NCBI RefSeq assembly: GCF_030816475.1 | Contig: NZ_JAUSXF010000001.1 | Coordinates: 3,906,001 to 3,970,000, forward strand | Length of the DNA: 64,000 nucleotides | From: Arthrobacter pascens | GTDB lineage: Bacteria > Actinomycetota > Actinomycetes > Actinomycetales > Micrococcaceae | Direction of reading: 5' to 3' | In this document: positions 8,160-15,644 of the stretch, one piece after another | Layout of the letters: the number at the start of each line of letters is the position of its first letter | How positions within the stretch are numbered: the first letter of the stretch is position 1 | Program-made: the position numbers and the translations under genes | The notes under the pieces: model-generated | The model's input: the letters and a program-made list of their open reading frames with translations, nothing else | Told to the model about the DNA's origin: nothing | Databases searched by the model: none

Positions 8160-9209
8160 ATGACAGAGAACCAATGGCCCGAGGACCCGGCTTACACGGT
8201 TCCTCCGACCACCTCAGGGGCAATGGGAGAGCGCAGTGCAACAACCTTCCCGTCCGCTGCGACTGCACCAACAGGCGGCGCCTACGAAACTTCCCGCAAG
8301 GATGCTGTGAAGGAGGAGGCCGGTGATGTTGCCCGGACGGCGGCGGATTCGGCGCAGAACGTGGCCGAGACTGCTAAGACTGAAGCGGCAAACGTCGCCT
8401 CGGAAGTTAAGGCAAACGCAAAAGACCTCCTCTACCAGGCGCGCAGCGACCTCACCCATCAGGCAGGTACCCAGCAGCAAAAGGTTGCTGACGGCCTCAG
8501 GTCAGTCTCGAACGAACTGCACAAGATGGCGCAGGCGTCAGACCAGCCTGGCGTAGCCTCCGACCTTGTCCGCCAGGCTGCGGAACGTTCGTCCTCCGTC
8601 GCCTCCTGGCTGGACGGCAGGGACCCCGGTTCACTCCTGGACGAGGTCAAGAGCTTCGCCCGGCGGCGTCCCGGCGCTTTCCTGCTTCTTGCAGCCGGCG
8701 CCGGCGTCCTCGCCGGACGGCTCGGCCGCAGCCTGAGCGCAGGCGCTCCCGGCTCCGCCTCCTCCGCTTCCGGATACACCGGCGGGCAGTACACCGGCAG
8801 TCGGTACACGGGAGAGCAGTACAGCGGCGGCCAGTACACCGGAGAGCAGAACGCAGGTGGCCAGTACACCGGAGAACAGTACGGTGCGGGCCAGGAACAG
8901 TACGGTGCAGGCCAGACGGGCCCGGGCGGCTATACCCCCGCTGGCGGCGCAGTCCCGCCACCCCCGGTTCAGCTCCCCGGGCCGGCCACCACCACGGCAG
9001 GGTTCGACGGCGGCGCTCCGGGAAGCAGCTATGCCGACACAACCAGCACGGCAAGTCCGCTGGACAGCCCGCAACTGGTAGAGGAGACACGGTCCGGCAA
9101 CCGGATGGCTGACGACCCCCTGGGCGACCAAGCGCTGGCTGATGACCCCATGGGCACGGACCCCCTCACCCAGGACCGCTCCGCGGACGGCCAGACTGGC
9201 AGGCCGTGA
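8160..9209 (+). CDS. LEA-like/apolipoprotein-like envelope stress protein with YTGxQ repeats
   Basis: 349 residues. After a disordered N-terminus, residues 44-150 form an Ala/Lys/Glu-rich amphipathic helix region resembling late-embryogenesis-abundant proteins. A short hydrophobic helix (about 171-186, GAFLLLAAGAGVLAGR) follows. Residues 206-255 are tandem Tyr-Thr-Gly-Gly/Glu-Gln repeats, then a Pro/Gly-rich tail. The ATG at 8160 is preceded by an AAAGAGAGAGC purine tract. It is the first gene of a four-gene operon with a holin-like protein, a DUF3618 protein and YihY, all with short membrane segments. A role in envelope stress or desiccation protection is inferred from this context and the shared stress promoter element. 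Confidence 0.75.
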   Translation: MTENQWPEDPAYTVPPTTSGAMGERSATTFPSAATAPTGGAYETSRKDAVKEEAGDVARTAADSAQNVAETAKTEAANVASEVKANAKDLLYQARSDLTHQAGTQQQKVADGLRSVSNELHKMAQASDQPGVASDLVRQAAERSSSVASWLDGRDPGSLLDEVKSFARRRPGAFLLLAAGAGVLAGRLGRSLSAGAPGSASSASGYTGGQYTGSRYTGEQYSGGQYTGEQNAGGQYTGEQYGAGQEQYGAGQTGPGGYTPAGGAVPPPPVQLPGPATTTAGFDGGAPGSSYADTTSTASPLDSPQLVEETRSGNRMADDPLGDQALADDPMGTDPLTQDRSADGQTGRP

Positions 9210-9640
9210 TGAGCAGCCAGATGCCCGAAACCCCCGGGGAAGCTGCCCACGCCAAGGCGGACAACACTTCCCTGGGCGATCTGCTGGGCGAGGTCACCCG
9301 CGACCTGTCCACGCTGATGCGTCAGGAACTGGAGCTCGCCAAAGCTGAACTGAGGCAGTCCGCTACCAGGGCCGGCAGGGGCAGCGGCATGCTCGCCGGA
9401 GCCGGCGTGGCGGGGCACTTCGTCCTGCTGTTCCTCTCCATCGCCCTTTGCTATGCCTTGGGCATGCTGATGGGTCTGGGATGGTCCGCCGTCGTGGTGG
9501 CCGTGATCTGGGCCATCATCGCAGCCGTCCTGGCCTCCATGGGGCGCAAGGAACTCAAAACGGTGAAGGGCATGCCCCAAACCACTGAAACACTCTCTGA
9601 AATCCCCCCAACCCTAAAACCCGGTGAGGTAAACCGATGA
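9209..9640 (+). CDS. Phage_holin_3_6 (actinobacterial holin-X-like) membrane protein
   Basis: 143 residues. LGDLLGEVTRDLSTLMRQELELAKAE is an amphipathic N-terminal helix with the Leu/Glu/Lys pattern of PF07332. It is followed by two membrane helices (HFVLLFLSIALCYALGMLMG and a segment with WSAVVVAVIWAIIAAVLA). Despite the Pfam name, it is a common chromosomal protein in actinobacteria and not evidence for a prophage. The ATG at 9209 overlaps the previous stop (TGATG); a GTG at 9206 would also be in frame. Its stop overlaps the DUF3618 gene by 4 bp, so the pair is coupled. Confidence 0.85.
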   Translation: MSSQMPETPGEAAHAKADNTSLGDLLGEVTRDLSTLMRQELELAKAELRQSATRAGRGSGMLAGAGVAGHFVLLFLSIALCYALGMLMGLGWSAVVVAVIWAIIAAVLASMGRKELKTVKGMPQTTETLSEIPPTLKPGEVNR

Positions 9641-10233
9641 GCGACAACCCGGACGCGATCCGTTCAGACATTGAAGCAACCCGCGCCCGCCTGGGCACCA
9701 ATGTGGATGCCGTGGCGGACAAAGTCACCCCCTCCAACATCGTCCACCGCCAAACGGACAAGGTGAAGGACGCCGTCTTCGGAGTGAAGGAAAAAGTCAT
9801 GGGAGTAGCAGACGACGCCACCACGCGCATGCACAGGAGCACCGGCAGCGCGGGTAACGCCCTCGGTGATGCGGGCGCCGCCATTGGCGAGGCACCCCAG
9901 CAGGTCATGTATAAAACACAGGGAAACCCCCTGGCCGCAGGCCTCATTGCCTTCGGCGCCGGTCTGCTGCTGTCCTCACTGATCCCGCCCAGCGAAAAGG
10001 AACGCGAAGCAGCGGACTCCCTCAAGACCGCCGCCGAACCGCTGACTACCGAACTGACTGAAGCGGCCAAGGACATGGCGCAGGGCCTGAAGGAGCCGGC
10101 GCAGGAAGCCATGGAAAACGTCAAGGCAACCGCCGCCGACGCCGCTGAGCACGTCAAGGAAGAAGGCCAGATGGCGGCGGCAGATGTGAAAGACAGGGCA
10201 GCGGACGCCAAAGACCACGTCCAGAACACCTGA
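9637..10233 (+). CDS. DUF3618 domain protein
   Basis: 198 residues. RSDIEATRARLGTNVDAVAD (residues 8-27) is the signature of DUF3618. A short hydrophobic segment, PLAAGLIAFGAGLLLSSLIP, follows at about residues 91-110, and then a long Ala/Glu/Lys helix in the style of LEA proteins, ending in KDRAADAKDHVQNT. Such proteins sit in actinobacterial operons with holin-like membrane proteins; the molecular role is unknown. The start overlaps the preceding stop (ATGA). A hairpin at 10274-10310 separates it from yihY, so read-through into that gene may be only partial. Confidence 0.85.
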   Translation: MSDNPDAIRSDIEATRARLGTNVDAVADKVTPSNIVHRQTDKVKDAVFGVKEKVMGVADDATTRMHRSTGSAGNALGDAGAAIGEAPQQVMYKTQGNPLAAGLIAFGAGLLLSSLIPPSEKEREAADSLKTAAEPLTTELTEAAKDMAQGLKEPAQEAMENVKATAADAAEHVKEEGQMAAADVKDRAADAKDHVQNT

Positions 10234-10273
10234 CAGCACCGGCAGCCGCCGCACAACCAATACTGGCGCCACA

Positions 10274-10310
10274 GACAGGCCGGTTCCGCCTCGCGGCGAG
10301 CCGGCCTGTC
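10274..10310 (+). terminator. GC-rich hairpin between DUF3618 and yihY, possible terminator
   Basis: GACAGGCCGG pairs with CCGGCCTGTC around a 17-nt loop that can itself form CCGC/GCGG. There is no T-tract after it, so it may be an attenuator or an mRNA-stabilising hairpin rather than a true terminator. Confidence 0.4.
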
Positions 10311-10341
10311 CACGTTTACGCCCTAACGAGAGGACACCCCC

Positions 10342-11508
10342 ATGGCCACTCAGGACAAGCCCGAGACGAGCACCGCCAAGTCAGGCAGTGTCCCGGCACC
10401 CGATGACCCGCGGAAGCCGGACAGCCCCACGGACGTTAGGAAACCGTCCTGGAAGTACATCACCAGGAAGACGTTCAGGGAATTCACTCAGGACCAGTGC
10501 CCGGATCTGGCGGCCGCCCTCACGTACTACGCCGTACTGTCGCTGTTCCCCGCACTGCTGGCTCTCGTTTCGCTCATCGGCATCTTCGGGGACCCGCAAA
10601 AGACGACGTCAGCGCTCCTGGAAATCGTGAGCGGCATCGCCCCGGGAGAAACCGTGAACACGGTCAAGGGCCCTGTGGAGGAGCTCGCTGCGTCACCCGC
10701 CGCCGGCTTCACACTGTTCATCGGCCTTCTCACGGCCCTGTGGTCCGCGTCCGGATATGTGGGGGCTTTCGGCCGCGCCATGAACCGCATCTATGAAGTG
10801 GATGAAGGCCGCCCGTTCGTGAAACTCCGCGGAACCATGCTGGCCGTTACCCTGCTCGCGGTGGTGATTGTGGCCCTCCTTGCAGGCATGCTGGTACTCA
10901 GCGGCCCCGTCGCGGAAGCCGTGGGCGGAGCCTTCGGGCTAAGCGGGACTATCCTCACCGTCTGGAATATCGCCAAGTGGCCGATCGTCGTCGCGCTCGT
11001 CATCGTCATCATCGCAGTCCTCTTCTACGCCACCCCGAACGTTAAGCAGCCCAAGTTCAGATGGATGAGCCTCGGCTCCTTCATCGCGCTGGTGGTTTTC
11101 CTGCTGGCTTCACTCGGCTTCGCCTTTTACGTGGCCAACTTCGCCAGCTACAACAAAACGTACGGCGCGCTGGGTGGCGTGATCGTGATGCTCCTCTGGC
11201 TCTGGATCCTGAACATGTCCCTGCTGTTCGGTGCGGAGTTCGATGCCGAGATGGAACGTGGTCGCGAACTCCAGGCCGGCATCGAGGCCGAAGAGACACT
11301 CCAACTGCCACCGCGGGACACCAAAAAGAGCGAGAAACTGCAGGAACAGGTACAGGAGGATATCCGGAGGGGCCGCGAGCTGCGCGAAAGCTACAACGGA
11401 AGCGGCGCGGAGAAGGGCAACCCCGAGCGTCGCGGTGCCGAGGGTGGAGGCACCGACATAACCAGCGCCAACAAAGGCAGCAGCAAGGAACGGGGAACCG
11501 TCGAATAA
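10342..11508 (+). CDS. YihY/BrkB-family inner membrane protein
   Basis: 388 residues, the usual length for YihY/virulence factor BrkB proteins (PF03631). The hallmark FREFTQDQCPDLAAALTYYAVLSLFPALLALVSLIG stretch runs from about residue 49 to 84 and is followed by five further hydrophobic helices up to YGALGGVIVMLLWLWILNMSLLFGAE. The N-terminus (1-40) and C-terminal 90 residues are charged and probably cytoplasmic. The biochemical role of the family is unsettled; the old RNase BN assignment was withdrawn. An AGAGG site precedes the ATG. It is the last gene of the envelope stress operon. Confidence 0.9.
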   Translation: MATQDKPETSTAKSGSVPAPDDPRKPDSPTDVRKPSWKYITRKTFREFTQDQCPDLAAALTYYAVLSLFPALLALVSLIGIFGDPQKTTSALLEIVSGIAPGETVNTVKGPVEELAASPAAGFTLFIGLLTALWSASGYVGAFGRAMNRIYEVDEGRPFVKLRGTMLAVTLLAVVIVALLAGMLVLSGPVAEAVGGAFGLSGTILTVWNIAKWPIVVALVIVIIAVLFYATPNVKQPKFRWMSLGSFIALVVFLLASLGFAFYVANFASYNKTYGALGGVIVMLLWLWILNMSLLFGAEFDAEMERGRELQAGIEAEETLQLPPRDTKKSEKLQEQVQEDIRRGRELRESYNGSGAEKGNPERRGAEGGGTDITSANKGSSKERGTVE

Positions 11509-11878
11509 ACGGCCTGTCCGGACAGCACCCGGCAGGTCTAGGCAGGGAGCTCAAGTAGGAGGAAAGTTAATAGAAGCAGGTCCTGTGAAGTTTCCCGGGT
11601 CATCGGTGGCCCGGGTGCCAGGCGGGGTCGGCGGTGAAATGGCCTCTTCTGAGACCGAGGCCAGTCCCCCCAGTCGCCGTCGGCCCCCTCGATCATTCCG
11701 ACTGCATCCGCTCCTTTTCCCAACCCGATTTCCGCCCCCCGTTTTCTCACCCCACTTTCCCGCCCAGCCGGCAGCCTTCCGGCTCTATTGGCCAGCGCGG
11801 ATGCTGGCTAGCATTGAAGAATGACCGGTGGCGGTCGCTGCCGGCCCCGGCCCGCAGGTAGAAACAGGGTGAAATGCC
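11509..11878. other. Intergenic region without a convincing gene, 370 bp
   Basis: It contains the perfect 12-bp palindrome CTGTCCGGACAG (11514-11525) shortly after the yihY stop, a purine-rich GTAGGAGGAAAG stretch (11556-11567), and the csbD promoter candidate at its right end. Short open frames of 70-79 codons here have composition unlike the neighbouring genes and no family match, so I leave them out. Confidence 0.5.
11801..11814 (+). promoter_or_regulatory. Candidate csbD promoter dyad
   Basis: ATGCTGGCTAGCAT has ATGCT/AGCAT arms around a 4-bp centre, and its right arm supplies TAGCAT as a possible -10 box. It lies 65 bp before the csbD ATG, the same distance as the shared stress palindromes, but its sequence differs from their consensus. 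Tentative. Confidence 0.35.
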
Positions 11879-12055
11879 ATGGGTTTGGATGACAAGATCG
11901 AAAACACCAGCGAGAAGCTCGGAGGCAAGGCCAAAGAGGCCGCCGGTGAGGCAACGGACGACGAGCGCCTTGAGGCCGAAGGGAAGATGGACCAGACCAA
12001 GGCGGACCTGAAGCAGGCCGGCGAGAAAGTCAAGGACGCTTTCAGGAAGGACTGA
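11879..12055 (+). CDS. CsbD-family stress response protein
   Basis: 58 residues, starting MGLDDKIENTSEKLGGKAKE and continuing AAGEATDDERLEAEGKMDQ, which is the CsbD (PF05532) pattern at full family length. It is a small, highly charged, cytosolic protein that is controlled by general-stress sigma factors in Bacillus; its molecular role is unknown. An AGGGTG site lies about 8 nt before the ATG. It stands alone, about 370 bp after the yihY operon, and fits the stress theme of this block. Confidence 0.88.
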   Translation: MGLDDKIENTSEKLGGKAKEAAGEATDDERLEAEGKMDQTKADLKQAGEKVKDAFRKD

Positions 12056-12105
12056 CGCTTTCCGGTCCAGTACTCGGGCGTTCCCGCATCCTCGCCGGTT
12101 CCGGC

Positions 12106-12143
12106 CGCAGGTTCGACGGGTCCCCCGCAGGTTTGACGGGTCC
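12106..12143. repeat. 20-bp-period tandem duplication after csbD
   Basis: CGCAGGTTCGACGGGTCC (12106-12123) and CGCAGGTTTGACGGGTCC (12126-12143) differ at one base. It lies between the convergent csbD and O-methyltransferase genes. Confidence 0.8.
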
Positions 12144-12163
12144 GCCCAGGCCGCCGTCGGCCC

Positions 12164-12841
12164 TTACCGGACCACCGCCAGGGCGAACCCGTCCCACCCC
12201 TTCGACCCGACCGTCTGGATCACCGTGGCATCGAGCTGCGGATGATTTCCCATCAGTTCCAGCGCGCCGATGATCCCGGGTGCGTTGACTTCGTCCATGC
12301 CGGGGTCCAGCACGGCTCCTTCCCAGATGGCGTTGTCAAGCACCACGGTGGTTCCGGGCCTGCCCAAGCGGACAGCCCAATCGAGGTACCTGGTGTTGTT
12401 TTCCTTGTCCGCGTCGATGAAAACAAAATCAAAGGGCTCCTGACCCTCCGCCTGCAGGGCAGCCAACGAATCAAGGGCCGCGCCGACGCGAATGTCCACT
12501 TTGTGCCCTAACCCCGCAGCGTCCAGGTTGGACCTGGCAACGTCAGCATGTTTGGGAAGATATTCACACGTCACCAGCACGCCGTCGTCGGGAAGTCCCT
12601 TAGCCATCCAAATGGTGCTGAAGCCGGCCAGCGTGCCGATCTCCAGCACACGGCGGGCACCGGAAATCTGGACCAGGAGTTTGAGGAGCTTGCCCGCGTT
12701 CGGCGCCACTTCTATGGGCGGCATTCCGGCGTCGACGGCGGACTGCACCGCACGCTTCAAGGCTTCGTCAGGTTGCACGACTGTGTCAGTCAGGAAGTCT
12801 TCGACGGCGGTCCACGCGGTCTGGGGCTTGTGCTCAAACAT
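12164..12841 (-). CDS. Class I SAM-dependent O-methyltransferase
   Basis: 225 residues in the caffeoyl-CoA/catechol O-methyltransferase family (PF01596). VLEIGTLAGFSTIWMAKGLP is the SAM motif I region, VTCEYLP carries the ribose-binding acidic residue, and FDFVFIDADKENN contains the metal-ligand aspartate; VVLDNAIWEGAV holds the second metal site. The substrate is probably a small catechol-like molecule but unknown. I choose ATG 12841 over the in-frame GTG 12847, because CAGACT stands exactly 6 nt before the ATG in the leaderless arrangement common here. Monocistronic. Confidence 0.85.
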   Translation of the reverse strand: MFEHKPQTAWTAVEDFLTDTVVQPDEALKRAVQSAVDAGMPPIEVAPNAGKLLKLLVQISGARRVLEIGTLAGFSTIWMAKGLPDDGVLVTCEYLPKHADVARSNLDAAGLGHKVDIRVGAALDSLAALQAEGQEPFDFVFIDADKENNTRYLDWAVRLGRPGTTVVLDNAIWEGAVLDPGMDEVNAPGIIGALELMGNHPQLDATVIQTVGSKGWDGFALAVVR

Positions 12842-12927
12842 GGCCACAGTCTGGCACGCGGCATGAAGCGGGTCTAGGCAGCACGCCGCAGGGCCCCATA
12901 CAAGGACGTCCAGGAATGGAAGGCCGT

Positions 12928-13251
12928 TTAGGAACCGCCGGAGATCGCCTGTTCCAGGCGGTCCACTTTTGCGGTCAGCTCGCCCGTGTAGCCGGGACGA
13001 ATGTCAGCCTTGATGACCAGGGACACGCGGCTGCCGAACTGGCCCACGGCCTCGGTGGCCCTCTTCACCACGTCGAACACCTCGTCCCAGTCGCCTTCAA
13101 TAGTGGTGAACATCGAATCCGTCTGGTTGGGCAGCCCCGATTCCCTGACGATTTTCACAGCGGCGGCGACGGCGTCGTGCACCGACGCATCGGAAGGGCG
13201 GGAGCCGTCCGCGGGCATACCTGACGGGGCAACCGAAAATGCAAGCAACAT
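12928..13251 (-). CDS. MTH1187-family thiamine-binding protein
   Basis: 107 residues, the family's normal size (PF01910). LLAFSVAPSG opens the ferredoxin-like fold, followed by VHDAVAAAVKIVRESGLPN and MFTTIEGDWDEVFDVVKRA, all typical of MTH1187/YkoF-like proteins. They bind thiamine or hydroxymethylpyrimidine-like ligands in the cytosol, usually as tetramers. The ATG at 13251 is preceded by CAGACT plus 6 nt, like the O-methyltransferase next door, which suggests a leaderless transcript. I see no thiamine riboswitch. Confidence 0.82.
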   Translation of the reverse strand: MLLAFSVAPSGMPADGSRPSDASVHDAVAAAVKIVRESGLPNQTDSMFTTIEGDWDEVFDVVKRATEAVGQFGSRVSLVIKADIRPGYTGELTAKVDRLEQAISGGS

Positions 13252-13373
13252 GGAGCCAGTCTGCCATGGTCCGAAGCTGCGGCGCGGCGGCCGGTAGTGG
13301 GCCGTTAATAGTCCGGCGCACGTCATATAACCGTTTACCCTTCAGTAACCGTGAACGCTTCGGGCTGCATTGC

Positions 13374-13388
13374 TAACCTGTTCGCATG
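13374..13388 (+). promoter_or_regulatory. Leaderless promoter of the TetR gene
   Basis: TAACCT (13374-13379), 6 nt, then ATG at 13386. Transcription would begin at or next to the start codon; no ribosome site is visible. Confidence 0.6.
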
Positions 13389-14051
13389 AATCTTGCAGTT
13401 GCCCGCAAACCGCTCCGTGCAGATGCAGCGCGGAACGTGGACAAGATCATCACTGCGGCCCGTGAATGTTTCCGCGATTTCGGCCCCGATGTGCCCCTCC
13501 AGACCATCGCTGCCACCGCCGGCGTGGGTCCCGCCACTCTGTTCCGCAACTTTGCTGACAAGGAGGAGCTGGTCCTGGCCGCCCTTAACCGGCAGCTCAG
13601 GCTGAGCGTGGATCCCGTCATTGACGACGCCCTGGCTGACATGGACGCTGCGGGAGGCCTGCTGCGGGTCATTGAAGCGATCATGGCTGCCGCCAGTGAC
13701 AACGCCAACCTGCTGGGGGCTGTTGCGGGACGCCGTGAACTGCTCACCGGAATTACCGGCTCGCTCATCGACTCGATCGGCGTCCTGCTGGGCCGGGGCC
13801 AAGGCCAGGGAACTCTCCGCGCTGACATCTCCATGACGGACATGTTCCGGCTCCTGGCGATGCTCATTGGCGTAGTGGACACTATGGAGCCGGGGTCGGA
13901 CGCCTGGCGCCGTCCCGTGGCGCTTATCGAGGATGCCATCCGCACGGAAAGGCCTCACCGGCCGTTGCCCGCCCAAGTGCCGTTGCCAGCCTCCCAACTC
14001 CAGGGACCGCAGGTCACGGGCCAACCGCTCCGGGGCTCACGGCTCAGCTAG
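13386..14051 (+). CDS. TetR-family transcriptional regulator
   Basis: 221 residues. The N-terminal helix-turn-helix runs from VDKIITAARECFRDFG through LQTIAATAGVGPATLFRNFADKEELV (about 18-65), an unmistakable TetR DNA-binding domain. The C-terminal ligand domain (about 75-190) is unassigned. The last 30 residues (PHRPLPAQVPLPASQ onwards) are Pro-rich and probably disordered. The target is unknown: it is divergent from the thiamine-binding protein gene across 134 bp, making that gene and itself possible targets. No clear operator palindrome was found. Confidence 0.88.
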   Translation: MNLAVARKPLRADAARNVDKIITAARECFRDFGPDVPLQTIAATAGVGPATLFRNFADKEELVLAALNRQLRLSVDPVIDDALADMDAAGGLLRVIEAIMAAASDNANLLGAVAGRRELLTGITGSLIDSIGVLLGRGQGQGTLRADISMTDMFRLLAMLIGVVDTMEPGSDAWRRPVALIEDAIRTERPHRPLPAQVPLPASQLQGPQVTGQPLRGSRLS

Positions 14052-14153
14052 CTGCTGCCGCCGCAGGCCTTGCCCATTGTGGGCATCCAGGAGTTGGAAT
14101 AAACTCAGGTAGGGTTACGCAGCCAGCCTCTGAATTCCCAGATGGAGCGACCC

Positions 14154-14201
14154 ATGAAACACGTCCTGCGTCATCATCACACCAGTCCGGTCACGCGATG
14201 A
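14154..14201 (+). CDS. Possible 15-residue leader peptide (MKHVLRHHHTSPVTR)
   Basis: The ATG at 14154 has a good GGAG ribosome site 7 nt upstream. The frame ends in TGA overlapping the ATG of the next gene as ATGA. The downstream gene has no ribosome site of its own, so this small frame could deliver ribosomes to it by coupling. Three consecutive His codons are unusual. Not proven to be translated. Confidence 0.4.
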   Translation: MKHVLRHHHTSPVTR

Positions 14202-14422
14202 AAAGCTCGCACCTCTCCCACATCATCAGCGATCCGCGCGGTCCGGAAGAAGTCCTCCCCACCCTGCCGGCGGAAGAGCTGGCCAATCTGTTGGATGCCC
14301 TCTACCAGAACCTTGACACCCCCACACCCGAATTCGGTGCACAGGTATGGTACGAGCTGGCGGTCGAGGAAAGTGCCCGCCGGGCTGTCTCGCCCGGGGG
14401 CGCCGCCCACGGGGTTGCCTAG
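14198..14422 (+). CDS. Small hypothetical protein, 74 residues
   Basis: Acidic, soluble-looking protein starting MKSSHLSHIISDPRGPEEVL, with LPAEELANLLDALYQNL as a likely amphipathic helix. No family is recognised. Codon use fits the neighbours, with G/C at most third positions, and the frame is coupled to a short upstream reading frame that carries the ribosome site. The stop codon falls inside a 19-bp tandem duplication. Probably a real gene of unknown function. Confidence 0.55.
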   Translation: MKSSHLSHIISDPRGPEEVLPTLPAEELANLLDALYQNLDTPTPEFGAQVWYELAVEESARRAVSPGGAAHGVA

Positions 14423-14444
14423 CTAATCCCGGGTTGCCTAGCTA
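14412..14444. repeat. 19-bp-period tandem duplication across a stop codon
   Basis: GGGTTGCCTAGCTA occurs at 14412-14425 and 14431-14444. The TAG stop of the gene at 14198 is in the first copy, and the second copy repeats TAG in another frame. Confidence 0.85.
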
Positions 14445-14511
14445 GTTCTGGCCGTAACGGCCGCCTCACGACCGTTGGCGCGACTAGCCACACCTCCAGC
14501 CTCGAGCCAGG

Positions 14512-14907
14512 CTAGCTCGCGCCGTCCCCAGGCCTGCTGCTGCTGCCACGCTCATCGGTGTCCAAGCCATGATCATGATCGGCGTCGGGATGATCGTCCT
14601 GATGGTGGGCTTGTTCCTTGGCCTCCATCAAGTGCTGCTGCAGTTTTTCCTCGGCGTCCCGCCGACGGCGTGCGGTGTCCCGAAGGTCCCGTGTGGCCTG
14701 GGACCCGCCCGGATCGACATAGGCAGGCCGCGGCTTGCTGAAGGGCTCGGCGGCACGTCTCTCGGTCGCCCGGGTCTCGGACGACGGCCCGGCACTTCCG
14801 CTGTCTACGTCCGGCTGGTTAGTATCCTGCCGATCCGTGCCCGGCTGGTCAGCATGCTGCCGATCCGCGTCCGGCGTCTCAGTGTCTCGCTCTGGATGTT
14901 CGTTCAT
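14512..14907 (-). CDS. Hydrophilic, disordered hypothetical protein
   Basis: 131 residues from ATG 14907, with AAGGAGA as ribosome site 7 nt upstream. The protein is rich in Asp, Gln, Arg and Pro: ADQPGTDRQDTNQPDVDSG-type repeats at the start, a short charged helix (RDLRDTARRRRDAEEKLQQH) and a His/Asp-rich tail (HHQDDHPDADHDHGLD) that could bind metal. No family recognised. It is probably co-transcribed with the 86-residue protein upstream (14985-15245). Confidence 0.6.
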   Translation of the reverse strand: MNEHPERDTETPDADRQHADQPGTDRQDTNQPDVDSGSAGPSSETRATERRAAEPFSKPRPAYVDPGGSQATRDLRDTARRRRDAEEKLQQHLMEAKEQAHHQDDHPDADHDHGLDTDERGSSSRPGDGAS

Positions 14908-14984
14908 CACGATTTCTCCTTTCGGCCGCAAACCTGGGCTGCGGGCCCTCTCTCCAGTGGACCATAGATCAGCACAGGACAAAG

Positions 14985-15245
14985 TCAATCGTTACGCGCT
15001 GACTCCCGGCTGCGTATTTCGTTGCGAACCGCAGCGTAGAGGGCGGCTGTCTGTGATCCTTGGCCGATGTCCATCGCGAGCCGGAGGCGCTGGCCAAGGA
15101 AATCCAAGTCATCGGCAGGGACGTCCGAGAGGGAACTAAACCGGGCGAAGAACCGCTTGACCGGCACTCCTGCGCGGCGGTTGCCGGAAGCAACGGCGCG
15201 GGGCATCCCGGGTCTTTCACCGGCTGTATGCAGATGGTTTTCCAT
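14985..15245 (-). CDS. Hypothetical protein, 86 residues
   Basis: Starts MENHLHTAGERPGMPRAVAS; the C-terminal half, DDLDFLGQRLRLAMDIGQGS followed by QTAALYAAVRNEIRSRES, looks like a two-helix amphipathic unit. No family recognised. The ribosome site AGTGGTG before ATG 15245 is weak, and the frame stays open 17 codons further upstream, so the start is uncertain. Same strand as the following acidic protein, 77 bp apart. Confidence 0.55.
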   Translation of the reverse strand: MENHLHTAGERPGMPRAVASGNRRAGVPVKRFFARFSSLSDVPADDLDFLGQRLRLAMDIGQGSQTAALYAAVRNEIRSRESARND

Positions 15246-15332
15246 GTCACCACTAATTCTGGAGTTCCATGGCCAGCTGCATAGCCTGAGCTTCATATTA
15301 CAGCGCCCGTGACCCGGGCCACCAGAGAATGC

Positions 15333-15644
15333 TCAGGCCAAGCCGATCATCCGCAGTAATGCGGCCGTACAGGCACCTATCATGACCACCAGCAGGAACG
15401 GCGCCCGCAGCGCCAGGGCCACAGCGGCGGCCGCGAGCGCGCCCAGGCGTGCGTCGGCTGCTAATGCCTGGCCGGTCGCCACCGCGTTCACGATGGTCAA
15501 TGACGCCAGCAGGCCGATAGTCATGGTGCCTGCCACCCTGGAGATCCGGGGATTCTCCAGGAACTTCGCCGGCACAAAATAGCCCACCACCTTCCATGCA
15601 TAGGCCAGGGCGCAGGCCAGCAGCAACCAGATCCAAAGGTTCAC
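15333..15644 (-). CDS. azlD: AzlD-family branched-chain amino acid transport subunit
   Basis: 103 residues with three to four hydrophobic helices (LWIWLLLACALAYAWKVVGY, then a segment centred on TIGLLASLTIV). FVPAKFLENPRISRVAG is typical of AzlD. It is the small partner of AzlC in export of branched-chain amino acids or their analogues. The GTG start at 15644 overlaps the azlC stop as GTGA, so the two are coupled. Confidence 0.88.
   Translation of the reverse strand: MNLWIWLLLACALAYAWKVVGYFVPAKFLENPRISRVAGTMTIGLLASLTIVNAVATGQALAADARLGALAAAAVALALRAPFLLVVMIGACTAALLRMIGLA

Noticed and set aside
9209..9640. Holin-like gene as a sign of a prophage
   Set aside because: The Phage_holin_3_6 family is a normal actinobacterial chromosomal protein, and no phage genes or attachment repeats are nearby.
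11585..11824. 79-codon frame between yihY and csbD
   Set aside because: Pro/Arg/Ser-rich composition typical of a random GC-rich frame, no suitably spaced ribosome site, and overlap with the csbD promoter dyad.
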